From Gallalistipes aquisgranensis (GTDB taxonomy: Bacteria > Bacteroidota > Bacteroidia > Bacteroidales > Rikenellaceae), in contig NZ_JADCJY010000001.1 of NCBI RefSeq assembly GCF_014982715.1, positions 1,736,001 to 1,800,000 on the forward strand: DNA of 64,000 bases, read 5' to 3'. Positions within the stretch are counted from its first letter, which is position 1; each line of letters starts with the position of its first letter. Under the pieces are notes generated by a model. That model was not told the origin of the DNA and did no database searches. It was given only the letters and a program-made list of their open reading frames with translations. This document shows, in pieces, positions 44,838-52,043 of the stretch. The position numbers and the translations under genes were made by a program.

Positions 44838-45928
44838 TGGGAGGTATGCTTATGGACTATATGAAAGAAATAAAGGAGATTTCGGCAGAACAGGCAATAA
44901 TCCTTTGGCAAGCTTCACGCCTGAGTCTGTCGAAAATCTACGAAAAAGCACCTGAGATTCTAAAAGTGCAAGGTTCGGTCATTGGTACACTGGGCAATTT
45001 CAGTGCATCCATCGGCAAAGCCAAGAGTAAAAAGACTTTCAATGTATCGGCTATCGTAGCCGCCGCATTGAAAAACGGTACGGTACTGCGGTATGTTGCG
45101 GAACTACCGGAAGAAAAAAGGAAGATTCTTTATGTGGACACGGAACAAAGCCATTATCACTGTCTGAAAGTCATGAAACGTATTTTACGGCTTGCTGGTC
45201 TTCCTGATGACAGGGACAATGAACATCTGGAGTTTCTCGCTTTGAGGAAATACACGCCCGAACAGCGTATCAGGATTGTCGAACAGGCTATCTATAATAC
45301 ACCGGACATAGGGCTTGTAATCATAGACGGCATCCGTGATATGGTATATGACATCAACAGTCCGGGAGAATCGACACGCATTATATCCAAACTGATGCAG
45401 TGGACGGATGACAGGCAGATACACATCCATACGATACTCCACCAGAACAAAGGCGATGAAAACGCAAGAGGGCATATCGGTACGGAGCTGAACAACAAGG
45501 CGGAAACCGTTCTGCTGGTGGAAAAGGACAAGAGCAACGGGGATATAAGCAATGTTTCAGCCATGCACATCCGTGCAATGGATTTCGAGCCTTTCGCTTT
45601 CCGTATCAACGACAATGCATTGCCTGAACTCATAGAGGGGTACAGACCCGAAGCGAAGAAACCCGGAAGACCGGAAGAGGAAAAGTTTGACCCTTACAGA
45701 CATATTAGCGAACAGCAGCACCGCATAGCACTGGAAGCGGCTTTCGGACTGAAAGAGGAATACGGCTACAAGGATCTGGAAACCTCCTTAATCAAGTCAT
45801 ATATGTCGGTAGGTGTAAAACTGAACCATCAAAAAGCGGTATCACTTATCACCATGCTCCGGAACAAACGGATGATAGTACAGGAGAACGGCAGGAAATA
45901 CACGTTCAAGCCGGACTTTCACTATTAG
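44837..45928 (+). CDS. AAA ATPase of mobilizable element (NBU orf3-like)
   Basis: A 363-residue RecA/RepA-like ATPase. A Walker-A-like segment lies around residue 60 (GKAKSKKTF), preceded by GNFSASI; Walker B is GLVIIDGIRDMV at about residue 160, and HTILHQNK with an Asn/Gln sensor follows. The C-terminal 80 residues look like a winged helix. In NBU1-type elements a protein in this position is required for excision and replication. It starts on the overlapping ATG and ends 216 bases before the primase gene. Confidence 0.75.
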   Translation: MGGMLMDYMKEIKEISAEQAIILWQASRLSLSKIYEKAPEILKVQGSVIGTLGNFSASIGKAKSKKTFNVSAIVAAALKNGTVLRYVAELPEEKRKILYVDTEQSHYHCLKVMKRILRLAGLPDDRDNEHLEFLALRKYTPEQRIRIVEQAIYNTPDIGLVIIDGIRDMVYDINSPGESTRIISKLMQWTDDRQIHIHTILHQNKGDENARGHIGTELNNKAETVLLVEKDKSNGDISNVSAMHIRAMDFEPFAFRINDNALPELIEGYRPEAKKPGRPEEEKFDPYRHISEQQHRIALEAAFGLKEEYGYKDLETSLIKSYMSVGVKLNHQKAVSLITMLRNKRMIVQENGRKYTFKPDFHY

Positions 45929-45941
45929 GCCGTATAACCTG

Positions 45942-46065
45942 TAATCACTTCACTTTATTCGGCAGGTCTATATATTAAGAATAAAGCGAAGCGGTTGTAG
46001 GGAATAGAAAAGCGCTTCACTTTATTACCGTATCCTATATATACGAAGATAAAGTGAAGTGATTA
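45942..46065. repeat. Palindromic iteron array, candidate replication origin
   Basis: Four related copies of CACTTCACTTTAT alternate in direction: 45942-45959 forward, 45980-45996 inverted, 46011-46027 forward, 46048-46065 inverted. The outer two are perfect 17-base inverted repeats (TAATCACTTCACTTTAT). The array lies just before the primase gene, with a further hairpin CCGTACTT/AAGTACGG at 46072-46094. This arrangement suits a replication origin, or an operator for the ATPase or primase. Confidence 0.55.
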
Positions 46066-46144
46066 TACAGACCGTACTTCATAAAAAAGTACGGGCGAAA
46101 AGAGAAATAAATATTCCAACCATTATTCAAACACTCATCTTATT

Positions 46145-47104
46145 ATGGATATACAGACAGCAAAACAAATCAGGATAGCGGATTTTCTGTACAGTTTGGG
46201 ATATTCTCCCGTCAAGCAGCAAGGTATTAACCTATGGTACAAATCCCCGTTACGGGAAGAGACAGAACCCTCGTTCAAAGTAAATACCGAGCGCAACCAA
46301 TGGTATGATTTCGCAATCGGCAAAGGTGGAAATATCATCGCACTGGCACAGGAACTCTACTGTTCCGACTATGTGCCTTATCTTCTACAGAAAATCGAAG
46401 AACAGATACCACACATACGTCCCGTGTCTTTCTCTTTTGGCAAGCAATCATTTTCCGAACCGAGTTTTCAGCAATTGGACATTGTGCTGCTGGCTTCTCC
46501 TGCCCTGCTTGCCTACCTACAGGAAAGAGGGATAAACACGGCACTGGCGAAAAGAGAATGTAAGGAAGCCCGTTTCACCCACAACGGCAAACGGTATTTC
46601 GCCATTGCCTTTCCGAACATATCAGGCGGATATGAAATTCGCAACCGATATTTCAAGGGATGTATCGCACCAAAAGAAATATCCCATATCAGACAGTCAG
46701 GAAAACCAAGGAGTACATGTTACGTTTTTGAGGGATTTATGGATTACCTTTCCTTTCTTACTTTAAGGCTGGAAAGCTGTCCGCAATCACCCGACTTCGA
46801 CAGACAGGATTACATAGTTCTTAATTCCGTAGCCAATGTTCCCAAGGCACTCTATCCGTTGGGAAGCTATGAGCGCATCCACTGTTTCTTTGACAATGAC
46901 CGTGCAGGAATGGAAGCAATACAGCAAATCCGAAAGGAGTATGATGCTACCCGGTATATACGTGACGCCTCGCAAATCTACAGTGGATGTAAAGATCTGA
47001 ACGAATATTTACAGAAACGAATAGCCGATAGGAAAGAGCAAGCGCAATCTGTCGAAAAGAGGAATGATACGCTATCCAAGAAACCGAAAGGCTTCCGGTT
47101 ATAG
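46145..47104 (+). CDS. Toprim DNA primase
   Basis: A 319-residue primase. The N-terminal 65 residues match the zinc-finger domain of bacterial primases in shape (YKSPLREETEPSFKVN, GKGGNIIALAQ), but the usual zinc-binding cysteines are missing. The toprim part has VFEGFMDYLSF with the catalytic Glu and IHCFFDNDRAGMEA with the paired Asp. NBU elements carry a comparable primase (prm) that starts synthesis on the transferred or excised single strand. It lies between the iteron array and the hairpin-rich spacer before the relaxase. Confidence 0.85.
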   Translation: MDIQTAKQIRIADFLYSLGYSPVKQQGINLWYKSPLREETEPSFKVNTERNQWYDFAIGKGGNIIALAQELYCSDYVPYLLQKIEEQIPHIRPVSFSFGKQSFSEPSFQQLDIVLLASPALLAYLQERGINTALAKRECKEARFTHNGKRYFAIAFPNISGGYEIRNRYFKGCIAPKEISHIRQSGKPRSTCYVFEGFMDYLSFLTLRLESCPQSPDFDRQDYIVLNSVANVPKALYPLGSYERIHCFFDNDRAGMEAIQQIRKEYDATRYIRDASQIYSGCKDLNEYLQKRIADRKEQAQSVEKRNDTLSKKPKGFRL

Positions 47105-47260
47105 CCCACTATAACTACACGCTTCGCTTTCGTAGTTGTGGGCTCTCCCGAGGGGATTAGGGCTTTGCCCTAATGACCCACTCAGGGCGTTTCACCCCTG
47201 AGAACCCCGAGCAAAGAGTGACCCTCTCTTTGCAATCTCCGCTTATGGGTTACCCCTAAG
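47103..47260 (+). other. Hairpin cluster, candidate oriT
   Basis: Five stem-loops in about 160 bases: 47103-47144 (arms AGCCCAC and AACTAC with partners), 47156-47174 (ATTAGGGC/GCCCTAAT), 47181-47202 (CTCAGGG/CCCTGAG), 47211-47233 (GCAAAGAG/CTCTTTGC) and 47242-47260 (one mismatch). It lies directly upstream of the relaxase gene, where oriT lies in NBU and Tn4555-type units. The first hairpin could also be the primase terminator. Confidence 0.6.
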
Positions 47261-47315
47261 AACCCCTCTGCGAAAGCGAGCAAAGTAAATCAATTGTAAA
47301 CAAAGGAAAGAAGCT

Positions 47316-48719
47316 ATGGCAACAAAATCAAGCATACATATCAAGCCTTGCAACATCGCATCGAGCGAGGCACACAACCGAAGGACTGCCGAGTATATGC
47401 GTAATATCGGGGAGTCCAGAATCTATGTCGTTCCCGAACTTTCCACCGATAACGAACAGTGGATAAATCCCGACTTCGGCACTCCCGAACTGCGAACTCA
47501 TTATGACAATATCAAGCAAATGGTCAAGGAAAAGACCGGACGTGCCATGCAGGAAAAGGAAAGGGAACGCAAGGGAAAGAATGGAAAGATTATCAAGGTG
47601 GCGGGATGCTCACCCATCCGTGAAGGAGTATTGCTTATCAGACCGGACACCACACTGGCTGATGTACGCAAATTCGGTGAAGAGTGCCAAAGACGCTGGG
47701 GCATCACTCCGCTACAGATTTTCCTGCATAAAGACGAAGGGCATTGGCTGAACGGTCAGCCGGAAGCAGAAGACAAGGAGAGCTTCCAAGTCGGTAACAG
47801 ATGGTTCAAACCAAATTATCATGCTCATGTCGTATTCGACTGGATGAACCATGAAACTGGAAAGAGCCGAAAGCTCAATGACGAGGATATGGCAACCATG
47901 CAGACCCTTGCTTCCGATATTCTCCTGATGGAACGTGGACAGGCAAAAGCTGTCACAGGTAAAGAGCATCTGGAACGAAATGATTTCATCATTGAGAAGC
48001 AGAAAGCCGAACTGCAACGTATAGAGGAAACCAAGCGACACAAGGAACAACAAGTAAGCCTTGCCGAACAGGAACTCAAACAGGTAAAAGCAGAGATACG
48101 CACGGACAAACTAAAGAAAACAGCCACCAATGCTGCTACCGCCATAGCAAGCGGTGTAGGTTCTCTTTTCGGAAGCGGTAAGCTGAAAGAACTGGAACAT
48201 CACATCGAGCAGCTACATCAGGAAATTACCAAACGGGACAAAGCTACTGATGAATTAAAAATTCAGATACAACAAATACAGGAACAGCATAGCAGACAAA
48301 TTCGTAATCTTCAAAGAATACATAATCAAGAACTTGAAGCCAAAGACAAGGAAATATCACGATTGAGCACCTTGCTTGAAAAAGCCCACAAATGGTTTCC
48401 CATGTTCAAAGAGATGTTGAGAATGGAAAAATTATGCGCTGTTATCGGGTTTACCAAAGACATGATAGAAAACCTCTTGACAAAGAAAGAATCCATACAA
48501 TGTAGTGGCAAAATTTATTCCGAAGAACACAGGTGGAAATTTGACATCAAGAATGATATTTTTAGGGTTGAGAAACATCCGATGGATAGTGGTAAGCTTA
48601 TGCTGACCATAAACCGACAACCCATAGTACAATGGTTTAAGGAACAATGGGAAAAGTTACAGCAGAATCTACGTAACTCGGTGCAGAGAGAGCAAAAATC
48701 CAGAGGATTTAGAATATAG
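47316..48719 (+). CDS. MobV-family relaxase
   Basis: A 467-residue mobilisation protein of the Mob/Pre (MobV) family. The N-terminus SSIHIKPCNIASSEAHNRR, a PELR region, and the metal-binding NYHAHVVFDWMN with His169 and His171, mark the relaxase domain (residues 1-210). The rest is a long coiled coil (about 215-345) and a C-terminal domain. It nicks the element at oriT and leads the strand into the recipient; the element needs a helper conjugation system. A leader with candidate oriT lies just upstream. Confidence 0.88.
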   Translation: MATKSSIHIKPCNIASSEAHNRRTAEYMRNIGESRIYVVPELSTDNEQWINPDFGTPELRTHYDNIKQMVKEKTGRAMQEKERERKGKNGKIIKVAGCSPIREGVLLIRPDTTLADVRKFGEECQRRWGITPLQIFLHKDEGHWLNGQPEAEDKESFQVGNRWFKPNYHAHVVFDWMNHETGKSRKLNDEDMATMQTLASDILLMERGQAKAVTGKEHLERNDFIIEKQKAELQRIEETKRHKEQQVSLAEQELKQVKAEIRTDKLKKTATNAATAIASGVGSLFGSGKLKELEHHIEQLHQEITKRDKATDELKIQIQQIQEQHSRQIRNLQRIHNQELEAKDKEISRLSTLLEKAHKWFPMFKEMLRMEKLCAVIGFTKDMIENLLTKKESIQCSGKIYSEEHRWKFDIKNDIFRVEKHPMDSGKLMLTINRQPIVQWFKEQWEKLQQNLRNSVQREQKSRGFRI

Positions 48720-48807
48720 AATAGCCTATTATTAATAAAATCAAGTATCTATGCATCCAAACAGATTGTTTTTATTACAGAATCAAAATCCTAAGAATTT
48801 ATAAAAA

Positions 48808-49161
48808 ATGAAGCCTAAAGAAGTTTTGGAAAAATGGATAGATTGCTTTAACAAAGCAGATGCTTATCATATAGCAGAGCTGTATGCTACTAATGCAGTA
48901 AATCATCAAGTCGCAAACGAACCAATAATAGGTAAAGAATCAATCTACAAAATGTTTGTGAATGAATTTGCCACTGCTAAAATGGTTTGTATGGTGGAAA
49001 ATATTTTTGAAGATGGCGAATGGGCTATCATGGAATGGAAAGACTCTCTTGGACTTCGTGGATGCGGATTTTTTCATGTAAAAGATAACAAAATCGTCTT
49101 TCAAAGAGGGTATTGGGATAAACTTTCATTCTTGAAGCAACACAATCTTCCAATTGAATAA
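48808..49161 (+). CDS. NTF2/SnoaL-like protein
   Basis: A 117-residue protein with the NTF2-like fold pattern: VLEKWIDCFNKADAYHIAELYATNAV at the start, then IIGKESIYKMF, and paired strands EWAIMEWKD and GCGFFHVKDNKIVFQRGYWD. Such small cone-shaped proteins bind or convert hydrophobic ligands; no substrate is known here. It is cargo between the relaxase and the resistance genes, and a hairpin follows it. Confidence 0.75.
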   Translation: MKPKEVLEKWIDCFNKADAYHIAELYATNAVNHQVANEPIIGKESIYKMFVNEFATAKMVCMVENIFEDGEWAIMEWKDSLGLRGCGFFHVKDNKIVFQRGYWDKLSFLKQHNLPIE

Positions 49162-49175
49162 GTACTATCAGAATA

Positions 49176-49204
49176 CGGACTGGGAAATTGAAATACCCAG
49201 TCCG
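49176..49204. terminator. Terminator between NTF2-like gene and GNAT remnant
   Basis: A 9-base perfect stem (CGGACTGGG 49176-49184 with CCCAGTCCG 49196-49204) with an 11-base loop. It can end the NTF2-like transcript and the leftward resistance transcript. Confidence 0.55.
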
Positions 49205-49232
49205 AGTTATATAATGAATTTTACTTGTTAAA

Positions 49233-49594
49233 CTATTTAAAGTCAGTTGGATAACAAACCATACCTTTCACATTCTCAGTAGCTCCAGGTATTAATTCAG
49301 CCACCATGCAATATTCATGAGAGACTTCGAAAGGAAATTCAATTCCTAAATCGATAGCCTTGCGATAGCCAAATCGAGGATAATACTCTTTATGCCCCAA
49401 TACGACTGCTGTGCCGTAACCCAAAAGTGCTGCCCTCTGATGGGCTTACTGAATCAACACCCCCCCCCAATTCCCTTACGCTGGAATTCCGGCAAGACTG
49501 CCAATGGAGCTACACTCAGGGATGTGACAGACTGGGTGTCACTGTCTATCTTTACTTCTGTAAGTAAGATATACCAGACAATTTGTTTTTCTGT
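49233..49594 (-). pseudogene. Decayed GNAT acetyltransferase
   Basis: Read leftward, the frame from 49594 gives SVAPLAVLPEFQRKGIG, the acetyl-CoA-binding motif A of GNAT proteins, then hits a run of nine Gs (49460-49468 on the plus strand) and a stop. Beyond the run the GNAT sequence continues in another frame (LIQ, stop, AHQRAALLGYGTAVVLGHKEYYPRFGY), so there is both a frameshift and a TAA. The N-terminal beta-strand and helix are missing: the gene abuts the end of lnu. It is a non-functional remnant. Confidence 0.75.
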
Positions 49595-49607
49595 CATTTT
49601 CTTGTTC

Positions 49608-50120
49608 TTATCTAATTGTTAGGCTCATTGTTGTTATACATTGTTTAATTATAGATAAATCGTGAATATCCTTCTCTCTTAAATCGTAGCCCGAATGGAA
49701 TACTTGTTGCCCTTTTGCAGAAATGCAAGGGATGCTTCTGCCTTCAAAGACTGCTGTTCCAAAATAGTCCGGTTGAAATTCATACCAGCCTCCATCCAAG
49801 TCGGCTTGTTTGGAAGTGCCGTCCGCATTCAAGACAAAAGGATGGATATCAATATAGCCTAATTCTTTGCTATACAGTTCCACACGGGTGGGCAACCAAT
49901 TTGTTTCAATTTGATATCCTCTCTCCTGCAAAAGATCAAGGAGTTGGTCTGTATAATTGGCATCAAAATCAATGTCAATATCTCTATGCAAGCGGGTTTG
50001 CTGTCCGTACAAGACATCCACTCCCCAGCCTCCATCCAACCAAAACTGCATGTCCAGGCTTTCCAACAAGTCCAAAACTTGAAATAACTCTGTAATCGTA
50101 GTGTGTTCTTTCTTTGTCAT
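49608..50120 (-). CDS. lnu(AN2): Lincosamide nucleotidyltransferase Lnu(AN2)
   Basis: A 170-residue nucleotidyltransferase of the LinA type: FWLDGGWGVDVLYG, then RLHRDIDIDFDA with the metal-binding Asp pair, and IDIHPFVLNADG. It inactivates lincomycin and clindamycin by adding AMP to a hydroxyl. The known NBU2 cargo pair is mef then lnu in this order, and here the two are 24 bases apart, leftward. A GNAT remnant follows its stop. The call as AN2 rests on this context and length; percent identity was not computed. Confidence 0.85.
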   Translation of the reverse strand: MTKKEHTTITELFQVLDLLESLDMQFWLDGGWGVDVLYGQQTRLHRDIDIDFDANYTDQLLDLLQERGYQIETNWLPTRVELYSKELGYIDIHPFVLNADGTSKQADLDGGWYEFQPDYFGTAVFEGRSIPCISAKGQQVFHSGYDLREKDIHDLSIIKQCITTMSLTIR

Positions 50121-50144
50121 ATAATAATTCTTTAATAAATAATA

Positions 50145-51350
50145 CTATGCGTAATTATCCAACTGCTTGATTGAAGAAATAAAATTTGCACCCACTCCAA
50201 TCAGAAAGATAACCCATCCGCTGATCATAAAGACGGATGTGATACCCCATGCTTCCACCCAATATCCTGAAGCTACGATACCCAGCATTGATGGAAAGGT
50301 ACTCAAACTAAAGATGAGAGAAAAAGTCCGTCCAAGCATGTCCGAAGCCAAGTTCTGCTGAATAATAGCGATGAAAAGCGCATGGTAAATGGAATAGGCT
50401 ATGCCTCCTGTAAATGTTAGGCAAACAAAACCTATAAATGCGCTTGATGGTAAATAACTGGCGCTAATCAGATACAATCCCAATATCACATAAGCCGTAT
50501 GCATCACTAATGTTTGCTTGCTTTTCAAAGCCTTACAGGCAAGTACTAAACCGCCCAACAATGCCCCTGAGCCCCAACCCATTTCCACAACTCCCATTTG
50601 CAAAATGTTTCCGTTGAAATGCAGAAGCGTCATAAAAGGAAATAACGTAAAAACAGGCATAAGGACAAAAGTCACCAGCGTAAAGCATACGAATAAAGGC
50701 AAAATGCCCATTGTACGCCGCAAGGTATGCCAACATTCCGTCAGTTCTTTTTTGAAATCTGGAAGAACTTTCGTTTTTTGAAGAGAAGGAATCTGGACAC
50801 AAAGTAAGGTCAGACAAGCAGCAACAGCTCCGATCACATCTATGAGCAGAATATACTGTATGGGAAGCCAAACAACGAGGCTTGCCCCTACAACGGGAGC
50901 TATCACCTCACTGAAGGATTGAATGGAATGGTACAAACCTGATACCCTGACAAGATGGTGCTTGGGAACCAGTAGAGGGATGCTTGCCTGTAAAGCAGGT
51001 GCATGAAACGTACTGCCTATTGAACGACAAGCAGTCAATAGATAAAAAAAAGAAAGGTCTTTATAACCCTTGGTTATCACAATAAAAAGACATAGGGTAC
51101 AGAACGCGATGAACAAGTCCGAATAAAACATCGTTTTCTTTCGATTCCATCTGTCAACATAGACCCCGGCAAACAAGCCTAATACAAATTGTGGTAAAAA
51201 TCCAGCTAAAATAGCCAGAGATAAAGCTGTCGGGGATTTAAATTCGTTGCTAATCCAAAAAATAATGGAGAAGCCAACAATCGTACTTGTTAAAATAGAT
51301 ATGAGTTGGCCTATTCCTATCACGGCCAAAGTTGATTTCCAATGATTCAT
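50145..51350 (-). CDS. mef(En2): MFS macrolide efflux protein Mef(En2)
   Basis: A 401-residue twelve-span MFS transporter of the macrolide efflux type. VYVDRWNRKKTMFYSDL after span 2, LLTACRSIGSTFHAPALQASIPLLV, and GVVEMGWGSGALLGGLVL are Mef-family segments. It pumps out macrolides such as erythromycin. It is first of the leftward mef-lnu pair; a promoter should lie in 51351-51420, where a small palindrome (GTAC...GTAC, 51381-51392) is seen. The allele name follows from the NBU2-like context and is not a measured identity. Confidence 0.85.
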   Translation of the reverse strand: MNHWKSTLAVIGIGQLISILTSTIVGFSIIFWISNEFKSPTALSLAILAGFLPQFVLGLFAGVYVDRWNRKKTMFYSDLFIAFCTLCLFIVITKGYKDLSFFYLLTACRSIGSTFHAPALQASIPLLVPKHHLVRVSGLYHSIQSFSEVIAPVVGASLVVWLPIQYILLIDVIGAVAACLTLLCVQIPSLQKTKVLPDFKKELTECWHTLRRTMGILPLFVCFTLVTFVLMPVFTLFPFMTLLHFNGNILQMGVVEMGWGSGALLGGLVLACKALKSKQTLVMHTAYVILGLYLISASYLPSSAFIGFVCLTFTGGIAYSIYHALFIAIIQQNLASDMLGRTFSLIFSLSTFPSMLGIVASGYWVEAWGITSVFMISGWVIFLIGVGANFISSIKQLDNYA

Positions 51351-51676
51351 TGTGCTAATATTTCATGCGTTTATAGATAAGTACTTTCGTACATTAAGCA
51401 AAACGAAATTCTATCCACACAAAAAACTTGTATTATAATCCACTCCTGACGTTGGAATACAATAACAAATACTTTCAGGACGATGTAAAGTCCTGAAAAA
51501 TCAAACTGAATGGATAGATAAATATTAGTCTTTTCTCATCGGATTCTTTTAATATCGCTACTCTTTTATTATGTAGTGGTTGTATTATCTTAAATAAAAC
51601 AAAAACACCGACTTTACATTCTTGGGTGTAAAACTGGGTGTTTGTTTTGCAATCTGCTGATTTTCAGCGTTTGTTG
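51351..51676. other. Right-end noncoding region of the element
   Basis: AT-rich, with the leftward mef promoter region, a hairpin (TTTCAGGA 51473-51480 with TCCTGAAA 51491-51498), and near the end the TTGGGTGTA repeats. No gene is visible. Read leftward, ACACC (51625 region) and GGTGT (51605 region) can pair before TTTTTGTTTT, so a new terminator for the tRNA may be supplied here. Confidence 0.45.
51622..51642. repeat. TTGGGTGTA repeats, right end
   Basis: TTGGGTGTA at 51622-51630 and CTGGGTGTT at 51634-51642, period 12, same orientation and spacing as the pair at the left end. They lie 34 bases inside the right attachment repeat. Confidence 0.55.
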
Positions 51677-51701
51677 CGGAGAGACAGGGATTCGAACCCT
51701 A
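51676..51701. repeat. Right attachment repeat, inside tRNA-Ser
   Basis: GCGGAGAGACAGG then TTCGAACC, the direct counterpart of the left repeat at 40461. It is the acceptor-stem and T-arm end of tRNA-Ser, so the tRNA stays intact after integration. Confidence 0.75.
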
Positions 51702-51763
51702 GGTACAGTTGCCCGTACACCGCATTTCGAGTGCGGCCCGATCGACCACTCCGGCATCTCTCC
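51677..51763 (-). tRNA. tRNA-Ser (CGA)
   Basis: An 87-base type II tRNA. Acceptor stem GGAGAGA (51757-51763) pairs with TCTCTCC (51678-51684), G discriminator at 51677. The anticodon loop CTCGAAA (51725-51731) gives CGA at 51727-51729; a long variable arm and the T-arm GGGTTCGAATCCC are present. It reads serine codon UCG. The 3' end is the attachment site for the NBU2-like element. CCA is not encoded. Confidence 0.95.
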
Positions 51764-51801
51764 AGACTTGGAACGGGGGAATATCCCCGATTTTGCGGGT
51801 A

Positions 51802-51809
51802 CAAATATA
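51802..51809 (-). promoter_or_regulatory. tRNA-Ser -7 box
   Basis: TATATTTG read leftward, an exact TAnnTTTG match, 38 bases before the tRNA's first base. Confidence 0.55.
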
Positions 51810-52043
51810 GGGATATATTTCCGAATTTTCCTAATCTGTGCCGAATATTCTTCTCTTTTTTCCTTTTTCGGAGACGGTTTTGCACTCTTTACGTCCGAAA
51901 CGATAACGGAATCCGTACGAAGTATCCGGCAAAACCGCCCCTCGGCCCTTCCCGGCACGCCGTTTGCCCCGTAAACGTCCGCAGGGTCCGGAACCTTCTT
52001 CGCTGCCCGGGCTGAACCAACCGAATCAAAACGCACGCATGAT

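Larger units (their letters stand above)
40461..51684. mobile_element. NBU2-like mobilizable element in tRNA-Ser
   Basis: About 11.2 kb, distinctly richer in A/T than the flanks, bounded by imperfect direct repeats that include the tRNA-Ser 3' end. Gene order is integrase, YhcG-type nuclease, coiled-coil protein, DUF3853 protein, AAA ATPase, primase, hairpin-rich spacer, MobV relaxase, NTF2-like protein, GNAT remnant, lnu and mef (the last three leftward). The order integrase, small orf, ATPase, primase, oriT, mob, and the mef-lnu cargo, are those known for the Bacteroides unit NBU2, which also uses tRNA-Ser genes. It has no conjugation genes and would need a helper element for transfer. Confidence 0.85.

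Noticed and set aside
49460-49468. Phase-variable poly-C tract
   Set aside because: The tract interrupts a gene that also has a downstream TAA and no N-terminus, so slippage cannot restore it.
49392-49622. Plus-strand small protein
   Set aside because: It is antisense to the GNAT remnant and contains no recognisable features.
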